Assembly (NCBI RefSeq): GCF_000236905.1
Contig: NC_016521.1
Coordinates: 496,001 to 560,000, forward strand
DNA length: 64,000 nucleotides
Source of the DNA: Tetrapisispora phaffii CBS 4417
Taxonomy: Eukaryota > Ascomycota > Saccharomycetes > Saccharomycetales > Saccharomycetaceae
Reading direction: 5' to 3'
In this document: positions 51,109 through 63,537 of the stretch, one piece after another
Numbering within the stretch: the stretch's first letter is position 1
How the letters are laid out: each line of letters begins with the position of its first letter
Program-made: the position numbers and the translations under genes
Notes under the pieces: generated by a model
Told to the model about the DNA's origin: nothing
Seen by the model: only the letters and a program-made list of their open reading frames with translations
Databases searched by the model: none

Positions 51109-52149
51109 TTAATGGAAACTATAACCACATTTCTTTCCTACATGCTCATCGGCCCATATTTTAGCATTTTCATGCCATTCGTTACAAAATCTACATCGAC
51201 CTGAAGCGCATGCTTTCTCTTTCACACTCAATTCTTTCTTGTCGTAATCGAAATGATGACTTCTTAAATGATTTCTTAATGTGTCTTTCCTAAAAAACAT
51301 CCCGTTATGGTGACAGTTAGCAACCTGGCTACTAGCTGGTTTGACTTTATATTTATGCAAAGATAAATCCAAATCGATTACTTTCTCATTGTATGGGCAC
51401 CTGAATACATTACCGATGTTATGTAATTGAGTTAACTTTGATTTGTTTGTTAAGTCAGAATATGCATCTTGAGAATTTACATCTTGGATAAGAGCTTTCT
51501 GAACATGTTCCTTCTTATGCCTTAAAAAATCAAAATTTCTTGAGAAACTTTTAGGACAGATATCACAATGGAATGGCTTGTCTTCTGGTGATAAATGAGT
51601 TCTTTTATGTGTAGTCATGTTTGCAAAGCTTAAATTACAAACCGAACATTTCTTCTTCTTTCTGGCCCCTGGATTTCTGTTATCTGATGGATCTGGTAAT
51701 CTTATTCGCTTTTCATTTTTCTTAACATTGGCCACATTTGAATTACCTGATTCTTCAACTGCTTTCGATGAATCTTGCGTGCTATTATCAGAATATTCTT
51801 CATTATTGTCCCACTTTCGTTTTCGCAATTCTTCATCGATATTGCTATCAACATCATCATCTGTCGGGTTATCATCATTGCTAACTTTGGAGGTATCTTT
51901 TTGATAAGTACTATTACCAATTGTTTCATCTTCATCAGCAGTATCATCAATAACTTTTGATTTACTACTAACATTCATTATCGGGGCATCTCTAGTTTCA
52001 GCGATTTTAACAAGACTATCATATAATTTGGGAATGGGAATTAAGAGTGAAGGCTCCATTTTTCTATTCGACCTTACTTTTCTTTTAGATTTCTTAATAA
52101 ATGCACCTGTGGTTGCTGAAACATATTCGAAAAGTCCCTTATTTGTCAT
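51109..52149 (-). CDS. STP4: C2H2 zinc-finger protein of the Stp3/Stp4 family
   Basis: A 346-residue protein. The N-terminal part has a basic patch (KKSKRKVRSNRKMEP) and a long acidic/Asn-rich region. Two C2H2 fingers lie near residues 168-215: CSVCNLSFANMTTHKRTH and CDICPKSFSRNFDFLRHKKEH. A third, looser Cys/His-rich block near the C-terminus (CRFCNEWHENAKIWADEH) completes the family pattern. Stp3 (YLR375W, 343 residues) and Stp4 (YDL048C, 490) are ohnologues, and both would be expected at this place on the merged gene order. Length favours Stp3. They are nuclear proteins of unclear function, related to Stp1/Stp2 in the fingers. Confidence 0.8.
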   Translation of the reverse strand: MTNKGLFEYVSATTGAFIKKSKRKVRSNRKMEPSLLIPIPKLYDSLVKIAETRDAPIMNVSSKSKVIDDTADEDETIGNSTYQKDTSKVSNDDNPTDDDVDSNIDEELRKRKWDNNEEYSDNSTQDSSKAVEESGNSNVANVKKNEKRIRLPDPSDNRNPGARKKKKCSVCNLSFANMTTHKRTHLSPEDKPFHCDICPKSFSRNFDFLRHKKEHVQKALIQDVNSQDAYSDLTNKSKLTQLHNIGNVFRCPYNEKVIDLDLSLHKYKVKPASSQVANCHHNGMFFRKDTLRNHLRSHHFDYDKKELSVKEKACASGRCRFCNEWHENAKIWADEHVGKKCGYSFH

Positions 52150-52650
52150 TATAATGGCTCTTTGTTGATTAATAAAACGGTTAGGGTTTTCTCTGCTTTA
52201 CAATTACAGTATATAATACAATTGCATATATCGAATAGCAGACAACAAATTCAGGAGTGGTTTGCCAAAATTAACTACAACTAAAAGATGTTTAAATATC
52301 TAGATTAATATCTGAATTTTTAAAAAAATGATGATGAGCTTCAGATTTGAATTTCGCGTGGATAATAAATATTGATGGATTTAATACAATATTAAGAATA
52401 GAAAGAAACATTGATATGTCAAAAGAAGTTATTCAAAGTTACCTTTGACAAGTTTGATAAAATTTGATTCATACATTTCCTAATTTAACTATGGCTATAT
52501 ATAAGTATGTCTTTTTTTATAATAAGTGTGTATATTTGTTGTTTGTTAATAAGGAATGATATTTTTGTTTTTAAAATTTGTTATGAAAACAAATGATAAA
52601 TGAAAGTTCAGGTTAATGAAACTACTTATTTCGGTTACTCTTTAATATCC
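52150..52650. other. Intergenic ELO3 3' side to STP3/4 5' side
   Basis: A 501-base AT-rich spacer; nothing beyond short A/T runs. Confidence 0.45.
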
Positions 52651-53739
52651 TTAAGCTCTTCTAGATACCTTAGTTTTGTTCTTTTTGGCACCGGAAGCTT
52701 TGGAACCAGTGGATATGGATTTAGCTGGAGCTGGTTCTTGCTTCTTCTTGCCACTCTTTCTGTAAGATTGGATGTAGAAAGAAATGAATAGGAACAAGTA
52801 AGAGGTTAAAATTAAGTAGCCGTAAGCTGCTGCATCTTGTGTACCGTAACAAGTACCCATGTGTGGTAAAATGTCAGTAAAGTATTTGTTAGCGTAGAAA
52901 GTGTAGGTAGCGAAGTAAACGAAACACAAATCAATCAAGAATTGGATTATTTGGAATCTAGTAACCCATTCTTTCCACCAAACTCTAATGCCTCTAGAGC
53001 TTAAGAAGTAGTACCAGTACATGATGACGTGAACACCCAAGTTTAAGGAAATGACGACCCATTCGACGGAAGTTTGACCGACAATTTGAGTGTAGCATAG
53101 TAATGCAGTAGCACCGTGATGGTAAACGTGTAAGAACAATAAGTTTTTTCTTCTCAAAATCAAAAATACGGTGTCAAATAATTCCCAGAACTTGGTTAAG
53201 TAGTTCAAATAGTATAAAACAACTAATTTTGGAGCAAAAGCTTCCTTTGAACAGATCGCCCAGAAAATACCGTGGTAGTAGATCATTGGTAATAATTGTT
53301 CAACCAATAACATTAACAAAGTGAATGAAACAGTGGTTAGAAATAGATTGTGTAACTGAAATAAAAATGTTAATTTAGTTGGACCAGCGTTGGCAGCACG
53401 TAACAAAGCTTGGCCACCGAAAATAATGATGTAGTAAACGGCAATAATACCCATAGCATGGTAACCATTAGCTAAGAAAGTTTGGTTGTGGATAAATTGG
53501 AATTCTTCAGCTGGGTATCCAGCAATCATTTCAAAGATCTTTGAGAAGATTGGCCATAATTCAATACCGAATGGATGATCAACAGATGGAGTATGTAAGA
53601 TAACATATGGACAAGAAGTCAAAAAGTCGACAATGGCATTGGAAGATTGAGCAACAATAGCTTCTTCAGCTAATTCACCGACTTCACCGGCAACTTGCTT
53701 AATCACTTCTTCAGCAGCTTTTTCAACAACAGTATCCAT
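52651..53739 (-). CDS. ELO3: Very-long-chain fatty acid elongase Elo3 (Sur4)
   Basis: A 362-residue protein from the ATG at 53739 ([15 protein letters not shown]). The frame is open 44 codons further upstream, but that part is hydrophobic and unlike the family, so it is rejected. The ELO signature histidine box is [13 protein letters not shown] (about residues 205-217), with about seven hydrophobic segments and an [13 protein letters not shown] stretch after it. The C-terminus is Lys-rich (KKNKTKV). The enzyme condenses malonyl-CoA to make C26 fatty acids for sphingolipids in the ER. ELO2 is the paralogue; position beside ROM2 and ARC18 supports ELO3 (YLR372W, 345 residues). Confidence 0.93.
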   Translation of the reverse strand: MDTVVEKAAEEVIKQVAGEVGELAEEAIVAQSSNAIVDFLTSCPYVILHTPSVDHPFGIELWPIFSKIFEMIAGYPAEEFQFIHNQTFLANGYHAMGIIAVYYIIIFGGQALLRAANAGPTKLTFLFQLHNLFLTTVSFTLLMLLVEQLLPMIYYHGIFWAICSKEAFAPKLVVLYYLNYLTKFWELFDTVFLILRRKNLLFLHVYHHGATALLCYTQIVGQTSVEWVVISLNLGVHVIMYWYYFLSSRGIRVWWKEWVTRFQIIQFLIDLCFVYFATYTFYANKYFTDILPHMGTCYGTQDAAAYGYLILTSYLFLFISFYIQSYRKSGKKKQEPAPAKSISTGSKASGAKKNKTKVSRRA

Positions 53740-54720
53740 TTTTGCTAGTGTTTTAGAAACAAAAAAATATCCTGGAAACTGGGTTTTATTAATTTGATTC
53801 CTTCCAATTATAAATAAATACGAGTAACAACAAGGAAAACAAATTGAAATATTCAATTGAATATAATTCAATATATACCTTATTAAGAATAGTAAATATA
53901 TGTGTTTATATATATATATATTTTACTGGTAGAAATCAATGAATATATTTTGCTATATATTTACGAGTATTAAAAAGAATTTTTTCAACAATACCTATAA
54001 CGTTAATTCCAGTACTTGCTTCTCAGTACATAAGAAGAGTATTCGATATTAAACTTCGTGTTTATCATTATGCAGAGAAATTTACATTAAATTTGAAATT
54101 GGCGTAAAGTCTTATTTCGATAAAGAAATTCACGTTAATTCTTGCTTTATTTTCTTCAAGGTTAAGCAACTTCTTAGAAGGTTTCAAAATACGAAAAATT
54201 TCAAACATGTTATTTTTCGTTTGTTTTTTTGTTCTGAAATTTCATGTTGACTTGAGTTGTTGCTTTAGTGCAAATTTTCTTAGGTTTGCTTGATGATCGT
54301 TCTGTTTTTCTTCAACAATTAGTGACAAAGTGACCTGATCGTAGCAGTAGTGCCTTTAGTCAAAGGAGTTAGAGGGAAGTTTAAGTCTCAATTAATGCTT
54401 ATGGGCAGGTTACGGGCAAGTTTGTGATTGTAAGAATCATTGTTGAAGGACTAACGGTACTAAGGACTTCGATATCACAGTTCACTGATCAATCATTAAA
54501 GCTAATTACGATGGAATAGGTTAGCATAACTAGAAACGTATGAGGACTAGAAATCCATCGTGCTGATATTTTGTCAAAAGTGTTCATGTATTTCAATTAA
54601 CTTAATAGATAATTTCTTTTGTTATATATAGACATATATATATATTATGTGGTGAACTGATAGTTCTCGTTTTGTTCTTCATTAATTTGTACCATTTGAC
54701 AAATGTGTATATCCATATTC
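53740..54720. other. Intergenic ROM2 3' side to ELO3 5' side
   Basis: A 981-base AT-rich spacer, containing the ELO3 promoter and TA runs near 53905-53925 and 54630-54645. No gene recognised. Confidence 0.5.
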
Positions 54721-57700
54721 TTAGCCCCAGAAATCTAACGATGCAACTGTGTCGTAGCCACGTGAATCCTCGTAAACATATAAAATCTCTTGAGAACTAG
54801 TTTGTAATAATCTTATTTTCTCACCGAGAATACATCTTACTAATTCACCTGTTTCTATTTTTCTTATTTCGATAAAGTTAGTATCAAATGCTAAAATATA
54901 TGGATGCCATATTGCAAACTTTTGAGGTTCACCTTCCCAGTTGATGATATGTGAATCTTTTTTCTTCCAACCTTGATTATTAACGAAAAATGCAAACTCA
55001 GTATAACATAATAAAAACATGGTACCGACTCTGTAGATTGCCATTGGTTTTAACGTATCCTGTAGAGCAAATTCAAGTGAGGTATCTGCAGAATCTAATA
55101 ATGATTCATGTTGGTTTCTAAATATACTAACAATCTGAAATCCCTTTTTACAACCAATACATAAGTTTGCCTTTAGGAAAGAAATAGAAACCGGCTCAGA
55201 ATCAAAAGTTACTTCGGTTATACTTTTCTTTAAATTTTTCTTAGTCGTTGTGGTTGGATTTACTGCCCCTGTTGTGTTCGTTCCACTATCACCACTACCA
55301 TTAGTTTTTCTGGACAACAATGGATGCTCATGCTCAAAATATTTAACAGAGTGAGAATGTGCAGTTACAACTAGTCTTTTACCATTACAATCACCCTCGG
55401 CGAAAAAGTTAACATGATTAATCAACTCTTTACCATGTTTCTTGAAATATTGCGTAGCATTACCTTGTACATCTAATAAAGCCAGTGGACAAGAATATAA
55501 TTTTTTATCTATCAGTAATAAAATGGACTTAAACTCTTCCAAAACGCCGACTTGTGTGATGCTATTCCTTTGAATAACTTGGGTTGGGGTAGAAAATAAG
55601 ACATGGGCCTTGCTATTTTCAGATGCAGGCGTCCTTCTTATGTTACTCATATATAAACCTAAATTGGTAGCAATTAATAATTTACGACCTCCATCACATG
55701 AAACAACACTATTAATTTTGTTGTTATAATCAAAATATTTATCACTAATTTTGATTATATTAATCATGGATGTCTCAGAAATGATCCTTTGCTGTTCAAC
55801 TCTAATTTTTTCTAATAACGTTTGTAAGCCGGCTAGTTGAGCTGCATACAAAGTGACTTGGTATTTTTGTTTAGCACCATAATAGACAAATGAAATGGCA
55901 TTTTTTAGGTTTGAAGTTTGGTTTAATTCTGGCTTTAAGACACAGGCTGAGCTATCTGGCACAGTACCAATATACTTTCTTAAGTTAGGAACTTCTTCTC
56001 CAGGAATTGAAAACAATAGTGGTAATGGGATAGGTCTTTGAAAGACTTTATGTTGGTGCCATTTATTAACAGATTTTGCCTTTAAAAATAGTAGTAAGTT
56101 ATCCAATAAATAAAATTGGATATCGCCATTGAACGTATTGTCAGTTTTAGAGATTTCTTTACGAAATAAAATACCTTCATGCTTGATTTTACGCTTCTCA
56201 TCGTTTAAACCTAAATTAACATACTCATTCTTAAATAATATTTTCTGTTTTAATAATTTAACATCATGTCTGTCTTGCGCGGCACCACTCGCTACATCAA
56301 TTCTTGACATAAAAGCTTTGAGAGATTCCATACACTTCTGTAAGTTTTCATGGTCTCTGGTATCTTTCTCCGGGTCCGTAGATTTTAATATTTCCTTTAC
56401 TAAAAGCATGTAACGACCAGGTCTAGAAACACCTTGCGATAAAAATGAGTCAATACCATGTCTTAAAGAAGAATTCATCATATCATCATCAAATCTCGCA
56501 AAATATGGATTGACAGATCTTTGAGTTTCAATCAAATACTTGGCATATGGTCTAGAGGCCACATAAGTAATAAATGGCTCGAAAAAGGGTAAAAATCTCA
56601 ACATGATATCACCGATTCCTCTGACCAAGGGTTGACTTCTTTGTCTTTCGGCCAGTGCTTCAAAGAAACGTCTATTTACTGAATATATGTCCTCTATATG
56701 AGCAAAAACATGTTTAATAAAATTCTTACGAATATCAGCTGGGATAATGTTTGTCTCGGCCAAAGTTTTCATGAATGTATCTCTAGTTATTTCTAAAGAT
56801 TTGATAAACTTCTTTTCGGTCATAAACACTTCATATATTGCTTCTTGTCTCTTAATTTCGTTCTTCGATAAATTTTTCCATATATCTTCAGAAACACTAC
56901 TAGTCCAGCACTGTCTTTCTTCTTCGTCATCATCAAGATTCATGGAAATATTTCTTTTTAAACCACCATTTGGCTTTAAATTCAAACGAGCTTGTTGTTC
57001 TAATCTGTTAGGACAAGATATTGAATAACAAAGTTTATCACGAGAGCATGTAGGTGAATAACATTCAGCCAGTAGTGTAAAAACACCATTGACATTTCTA
57101 ACCATTATATTGTTTGATCCTTGTGGTTGAGCTATTTCTGCTTCCATATTATGTGCGGAAGAAGTGGTTACAGTTCTGTCTGTTGTCATAGATGAGATTG
57201 AAGGTTGGTAATGCAGCGTATTCGTGTTCGAGTTGGTTAGATTTATTCCACTAATACTATTATCTCCAGTAGAATATAAATCCAATGGTTCATGCCTCGA
57301 CATATGAGCATAACTGCCAGAATTAGATCCGATTATTCTCAAGTTATCAGTAAATTCATAAATTTCATTTGGTGAATCACGTAACCTATGTTCATAAACA
57401 ACGTCATGAAAAAAGTTTTGAGCGTCTAATGACCTACCTAGTAGTAATGCTAAATTTCTATCAGATGTTCTAATTATAGATGATACTAAAGTAACTGCCT
57501 GTTGACCTGTGAATGAATCTCTATACAACAACCCATTTTTTTTATGCTCCTTTAATTGTATTTGAGATTTAAATTTAGATGCTACTTTTGATAATAATGC
57601 TGGATATACTTGCGGTTTCCGACTGGTATGTTGATGATGGTGATGACCGTGGTAAACATTAGAAGAGCTGGTCTTCGTAGAGGTACTGGAAGTTTGACGA

Positions 57701-58093
57701 TATGGTAAGTTTGTACTAGAACCTGACATATATCTTTTTGACATTAGTGATGTACTTGATTTTCTTGTTTTTATTCCTAAACCCATGTTATTGTCAGAAA
57801 TACTTTTACTTAAAAGATTCTTTTGGTTACTATTAGATTTACCATTTGAGTTTGGTGGATTGTTATTATGATTATCATGGCTACTGAAAGGATTTGAGGT
57901 TTCTCCCCTTTGTGAATTCTTTCTACTTCCGAAAGATGATTTGATACTCTTAAATGTATTTGATGTTATTGACATCGACCTAAAGGTTCCAGAACTACTA
58001 GGCGCATCTCTAGAATTTTGACTATTATGCTCATTGTAAATACTATCTTGAGAACTGCTGGGAGATTCATCAATTGTGAAGTTATCGTTATTA

Positions 58094-58156
<63 letters not shown>

Positions 58157-58807
58157 GATTTAGAAAAAACATTAAAACCTGTTAAAGGCGATTTCTTATA
58201 TGCAGATGAAGGAGAACTTGGAATACTATTAGAATTTAACTTCGGTGATTGATTACCATTAGAAAAACTTGCCTGATTTTTTACACCTCCGATTGATAAT
58301 TGAGGTAGGGAAGGGGTTCTCTTTGAGAAATGCTCACTCTTAGTTGCACGTAAACTCTTTGGATGGTACGTTACAGGTACTTGATTTTTTTGTTTATGTG
58401 CATCTACAAAGATAGTTTCTTGTTCGTCTTTTATTTTTTGAGATGAAGAATTATTGGAATAATTCTGGAATATTTTCCTTGGGCTTGAAGTTGGCGTATT
58501 ATCACTGCTTGACAAGCTCTTTGTATCTGATACATTTCTAATATGAGTATTTTTTTTGAAGAATATATTCATCTTTATTATTTCTTGGATCTAGACTGGA
58601 CAGTTTAGATATGGATGGTTCTTCATCAATGACGTCGGCAATTACATTAAGTTCTAGCAATGTCTCCAAATTTGAAATATCCTCTATTTTGGAAGGTAAG
58701 TTTTCATTAACCCTTTGGGCACTTGCTCTCTTCTCTACGCTTCTTTGAAAGCCATACAAATCTTGAAATAGTTGGTTTCTGACATTATCGTTATTTAATT
58801 CAGCCAT
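54721..58807 (-). CDS. ROM2: Rho1 guanine-nucleotide exchange factor Rom2, with an N-terminal +1 frameshift
   Basis: Two overlapping minus-strand frames make one gene of about 1361 residues (1356 in S. cerevisiae). The start at 58807 (MAELNNDNVRNQLFQDLYGF) runs to a stop at 58538, and the main frame (1283 residues open from 58572) carries the rest. They join if one A is removed from the run of eight at 58550-58557. Using joined numbers: Asn repeat near 215-240, DEP domain about 395-485, RhoGEF (DH) about 650-850 (EAIYEVFMTEKKFIKSL), PH about 860-1005, and CNH about 1030-1345 (VVSCDGGRKLLIATNLGLY). Rom2 activates Rho1 at the plasma membrane in cell-wall integrity signalling. The homopolymer points to a sequence error. 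Position matches YLR371W. Confidence 0.92.
58087..58156. repeat. ATT trinucleotide repeat encoding polyasparagine in ROM2
   Basis: About 20 near-perfect ATT units on the plus strand read as AAT (Asn) codons on the gene strand. Copy number is likely to vary between isolates. Confidence 0.9.
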
Positions 58808-60747
58808 ATTTTATAATGTGTACACATAAACGGATGGCTAGTCAGTTACTATCAAAAAATATCGATACCCAAATTTTGTTTGAATTAGCTTAATAAGTAA
58901 ATGTGGGAGAACTAACAAAGAAACAAAATTAAGACAGAGGTTTCGATGATGGTTTGAGATGCGATAAGGACGTTTTCTTTAAATATTTAGATCCTGGTAA
59001 TGATTCAACTTAAGGTAATTGGGAGTAAGGTGTGTTTTTTAAATCCAATAGTATAATATAAGATATTTTTAATGTTATAAAAAAAATCTTAAGGATGAAA
59101 AACGGCAATTTAATCAAATTCATGATCCATGTCTATTTTAATAACCATATAATGAAAATGTCGCTAACTGCACTAAGCTATTTTTGTTTTTTTTCAACAT
59201 TGCTTTCCTTTGTTATGCCGAATATGTTTTTCGGTGTTAAACAATGAAAGGAGAAGCGGATAGAGAACGTTAAAGATGATTGTATCATTGTTTCTAATTA
59301 AGGAAATATAGTATACTTTCACACCCATTCCCAATTATATATTTAAATCTCAGTACGTTTGTCATTTTTTGCATACAATCTTTAGACTTTCTTTAAATGT
59401 TGTTGATTTATTAATAGAGAATACAAGGAATTTTTTGCCTAGCAGATAGGAATATTGTGTAGTAGTAATATGAGGTAATATTAGTTAGGTAACCACTTAA
59501 AAAAACCATTGTTTTCAAAATAACACAAAATGGATTATTGTTCTGGATGAGAAAGTCCAGTAGTTTTGCAAATAATCATTTAACAGAATTCTATGAAACG
59601 TAATCAAAATGTAACAATGTTAATTCTTGTTGATACATTGTTAATGTAGCTACACTTACATGTTGTTTATGTTCCTATGAAATCTCAAAAACATTTTTTT
59701 ATTTCGTTACAACATCTCCATATATTCTATTGTTGATTTCGTTATTAACGTTATAAATGTATACACACGATTTTTAAAGTCAATTCAGGAACCAAAACCC
59801 ATTTTGTTAATGTTACTAAATAAGGCATTAACTATTAATTTTTTTTACAAACTGAGGTTTCTAAACCTATCTCATTGATCGTTACTATAAATTTATAAGT
59901 TACTTAATTTATTAGAACTTATAAAGTTTATGAAAATAGACTGTTCTTATATATAGATCTGTGAAGTAATTTAGCCGCCAATCGATTCTGTCTCTTCTCT
60001 TCCCTTTTTCTTTTTTATCCCCGTTCTCTTTTAGTTTTTGAGTTTGCAGCCTATAAGATATTTCCGGGTAATGTTAAACAGTAAGTGAAGATGAAAAATA
60101 GGCTTTCACGTTGAAGCAGATTCACGCCACAAATAGCACCAACTGAAACAATTAATATCAGTTATACTGATATTAATTATGCTTTCAAAAAGTATTATTT
60201 AACCAATGAATATAATAGATTAGTTGATATTATGTACTATCACCATATAATCTAACTGTTCTTATTGGCACTTTATTTAAAATACAATATCTGTTAATAC
60301 ATAGTTCTAACTCTATTTTATCACGTGATTTGTATGTAGAGTATGTATTTTTTTTGCCCAAATCGGTTTTTGCTACCACTACCACCACCACCCCTATTTC
60401 CTTACTGTTCGTCTAGATTGATAATTATACATAGAGCTCTTTTGGAATTTTTCAATATTTCGAATTTAATTACCACTGAAATTCTAATAATAAATGAAGT
60501 AATGAAGTGAACTAATTATTAAGTAAAAATAAAAGGTGCTAGTAATGTCTTCTGTTATTAAATTATTATTTAGCATACATCTCTACAATGGTCGAATATT
60601 TTCATTCTTGTATTTATCTACAAAAGTATCTTATCTTTTTTGTTTTTTTAAGTTCTTCTTAGTTCCCATTTGTGAGGTTATAATATAAAGGTAATTGATT
60701 GCAATCCAGATTAAACAGAACAATTACCATATATACAATTACATTCT
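58808..60747. promoter_or_regulatory. Long divergent ROM2 / ARC18 spacer
   Basis: A 1940-base AT-rich spacer with no supported gene. The palindrome ATCACGTGAT at 60320-60329 is a strong Cbf1-type site about 420 bases before ARC18. Next to it is a short ACC/ACT repeat (about 60373-60395). Confidence 0.5.
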
Positions 60748-61278
60748 ATGCCTGCTTATCATTCTACTTTTGCAGTTGATCAAACTAATGATCGTTTGGT
60801 TGGTAATTTTGTTTTACTGCCATTAAATTCCAAATACAGAGGTCCAGCTTATCCAGCTAATTCTGATTACGATATAATTGATGAGTGTATAGATTTGTTT
60901 AGAGCAAATTCTTTCTTTAAAAATTTTGAAATTAAATCTCCTGCCGATAGAGTATTGATTTATGGTATTCTATTTATTAATGACTGTTTATCGAATTTAA
61001 AATCCAACACATCACAGAGTGAGGCAATTAAGATTTTAACGAATATAGCTTTAGACAATATTAAAGTTCCTGGATCTCCTGGTTTCCAATTAAACTCCGT
61101 TTATAATATTCCTACTAATGACCATAACCAAGTCGAATTATTAACAAGTTATATTCAACAATTCCGTCAAGAATTGGCTATGAGATTATTAGAAAGAATC
61201 TACACGGATTCTAAAGACCATCCATCTAAATTTTGGTTAGCATTCACGAGAAGAAGATTTATGAATAAATCTTTATGA
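60748..61278 (+). CDS. ARC18: Arp2/3 complex subunit ARPC3 (Arc18)
   Basis: A 176-residue protein (178 in S. cerevisiae). It starts MPAYHSTFAVDQTNDRLVGN and continues LLPLNSKYRGPA, then DIIDECIDLFRANSFFKNFE, which is the p21-Arc/ARPC3 fold. The C-terminus includes QFRQELAMRLLERIYT and ends FTRRRFMNKSL. It is a subunit of the Arp2/3 complex that nucleates branched actin at cortical patches. Position between ROM2 and SSQ1 matches YLR370C. Confidence 0.97.
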   Translation: MPAYHSTFAVDQTNDRLVGNFVLLPLNSKYRGPAYPANSDYDIIDECIDLFRANSFFKNFEIKSPADRVLIYGILFINDCLSNLKSNTSQSEAIKILTNIALDNIKVPGSPGFQLNSVYNIPTNDHNQVELLTSYIQQFRQELAMRLLERIYTDSKDHPSKFWLAFTRRRFMNKSL

Positions 61279-61581
61279 TTATATCTATTTTAGTTTGGAT
61301 CTGTATAAGATATATACGTGTGTATGTATACCTGTATATCTGGAAGGAATAATATTATGAAGTACATTAATAATCTGATTAAGACATATATGTATTATAT
61401 TTTAGATATGTACAATAATCATTAATATTTTGGTTAATGTAACACAGGTATATGCTTATATGTGAGAAGAATAAGATAGTATAATGCGATATTGAATATG
61501 AAATTTCTTTAGAAAGTGATATCTACAAAATCGTATAAGTAAATATCATTTCAGTATATACATGGTTACTAGGAAATATAT
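61279..61581. other. Convergent ARC18 / SSQ1 3' region
   Basis: A 303-base AT-rich spacer between convergent genes, with TA-rich stretches suited to 3' end formation. No gene seen. Confidence 0.5.
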
Positions 61582-63537
61582 TTATTGTTTGGTATCCTTT
61601 AATTTTGCCTGCCTTTTTGACGCAGCTTGAAATAATTTCAGCGATTTATTTTGTAAAGTATCCGTTGCCCTCTTTATATTATTAACATCAAGACTAAAAT
61701 CATTTTCATTATTTTTGTATAGGTTAATTGTTTCTCTAACAGTATGCAATTCTTTCAAGATTGATTCATAATTTTCTTCTAATGATATCACTTCTCTAAA
61801 TTGTTCAAACGCTCTTTCGGTATCGCTGATCATCACATCAGCTTTGTTAATCAATTCTATTCTGCTTCTCAGTTTATTATCCATGTCCTTATTTTTCTGT
61901 CCTTCTTCTACCATTTTCTTGATCTCATCTTGAGTTAATCCAGAATTGGAGATGACAGTGACACTTTGCTCTTTTCCAGTTGATTTTTCACTTGCTGTAA
62001 CATTAATTATCCCATCAGCATCTACATCAAAGGTGACAAAAATTTGTGGTTTTCCTTTTAACATAGGGGGTATACCTTTCAATACAAAATCGCCAATAAG
62101 TTTATTGTCTCGTACTAGCCCCCTCTCGCCTTGATAAACCTTGAAAAGAACAGAAGTTTGTCCATCAACACCAGTGCTGAATACTTCAGTCTTTTTTGCT
62201 GGAACTGTAGTGTTACGTGGTATTAATGGAGAAAAAGCGCCGCCAAATGTCTCAATACCTAAAGATAATGGAGTAACATCTAATAACAACACATTTTTAA
62301 TTTCACCGGATAATACACCACCTTGGATTGCTGCACCTAATGCAACTGTTTCATCAGGGTTGACAGTTGTGGTTGGCTTTTTGTTAAAAAGCTGTTCTAC
62401 AATCTTTCTGATCTTTGGCATTCTTGTCATACCTCCTACTAAAATAATATCATCAATATCTTCAGGATCTATATCAGCATCTTTTAATGCTTTTTTCACT
62501 GGATTGATTGTTCTATTTATTAAATGTAATGTCATGTCGTCTAATTCTCTTTCTTTTAACGTTTTTAGGAAGTGCTTATTCCTTGTAATAAAAGGAATGG
62601 AAATTTCAGTTTCAGTTACATGAGATAAAGCAATCTTGGCCTTTTCTGCAGCAACTTTTACTCTCTGAATTACTTCATTGTTGTTTAAAAGATTGTTTTT
62701 ATTTATTTCAGGATTCTCTTTAACGAATGAATCTATAATATAATTCACTACGACATTATCAAAATCTTCACCCCCAAGATGAGTATCACCATTAGTTGCT
62801 CTAACTTCAAAAACTCCATCCTCGATATCTAAAATGGATATGTCAAAAGTCCCTCCACCTAAATCATATACTGCGATAATACCTGAATTACTCTTATCAT
62901 CCATACCGAAGCTTAATGCAGCTGCAGTCGGTTCATTAATAACTCTCAAAACCTTTAAACCTGCTAACTTACCTGCATCTTTTGTAGCTTGTCTTTGAGA
63001 GTCATTAAAATATGCAGGAACTGTTATGACTGCTTTGTCTATTTTTTCATTTAGATAATCTTGCGCTTGTTTCTTCAAATGATCTAAAATATAAGATCCT
63101 ATTTCACTAGGTGACTTCACATTTCCATCTGTTGTGCATAGATAAGCCTGACCATTATCAGGAGATGGGACAATTTTGAATGGCATGATCTCTATATCTA
63201 ACTTTACCTCACTTGAGTCGAAATGACGACCGATCAACCTCTTAGTTGCATAAAATGTGTTCATAGGATTGATGCTGGCTTGTCTTTTGGCAGCTTCACC
63301 GACAATCCACTTTTTATCCTTGCCAAAAGCAACTACCGAAGGTGTCGTTCTATTTCCTTCATTATTTTCTATAATCTCCACTGAATTCTTATTATTTGAA
63401 TCTTTAATGTAAGCAATGGCACTATTCGTTGTTCCCAAATCGATACCAACGACTTTTGTGCTGGAATAACGAGCACTAACCAACCTTGCAACGTTGTATC
63501 CATGGGTTGGCCTTAGCACATTCCTTAATCTCAACAT
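61582..63537 (-). CDS. SSQ1: Mitochondrial Hsp70 for iron-sulphur cluster assembly (Ssq1)
   Basis: A 651-residue protein (657 in S. cerevisiae). The first 25 or so residues (MLRLRNVLRPTHGYNVARLV) form a basic presequence. The Hsp70 signatures are complete: GIDLGTTNSAIAY, IAVYDLGGGTFDISIL and ILVGGMTRMPKI, followed by the substrate-binding domain and a short helical lid. Ssq1 works with Jac1 to pass Fe-S clusters from Isu1 in the mitochondrial matrix. Ssc1 and Ecm10 are close paralogues; the neighbourhood (beside ARC18, YLR369W) and length favour SSQ1. Confidence 0.92.
   Translation of the reverse strand: MLRLRNVLRPTHGYNVARLVSARYSSTKVVGIDLGTTNSAIAYIKDSNNKNSVEIIENNEGNRTTPSVVAFGKDKKWIVGEAAKRQASINPMNTFYATKRLIGRHFDSSEVKLDIEIMPFKIVPSPDNGQAYLCTTDGNVKSPSEIGSYILDHLKKQAQDYLNEKIDKAVITVPAYFNDSQRQATKDAGKLAGLKVLRVINEPTAAALSFGMDDKSNSGIIAVYDLGGGTFDISILDIEDGVFEVRATNGDTHLGGEDFDNVVVNYIIDSFVKENPEINKNNLLNNNEVIQRVKVAAEKAKIALSHVTETEISIPFITRNKHFLKTLKERELDDMTLHLINRTINPVKKALKDADIDPEDIDDIILVGGMTRMPKIRKIVEQLFNKKPTTTVNPDETVALGAAIQGGVLSGEIKNVLLLDVTPLSLGIETFGGAFSPLIPRNTTVPAKKTEVFSTGVDGQTSVLFKVYQGERGLVRDNKLIGDFVLKGIPPMLKGKPQIFVTFDVDADGIINVTASEKSTGKEQSVTVISNSGLTQDEIKKMVEEGQKNKDMDNKLRSRIELINKADVMISDTERAFEQFREVISLEENYESILKELHTVRETINLYKNNENDFSLDVNNIKRATDTLQNKSLKLFQAASKRQAKLKDTKQ

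Noticed and set aside
53740..53871. Upstream extension of ELO3 by 44 residues
   Set aside because: Elo3 proteins start near [12 protein letters not shown] sequence. The extension is Cys/Phe-rich promoter sequence translated by chance.
60320..60400. Possible point centromere (CACGTG element followed by T-rich and GGTTTTTGCTACC)
   Set aside because: The spacing is far too short for an 80-120 base AT-rich CDEII and the CCGAA core of CDEIII is missing.
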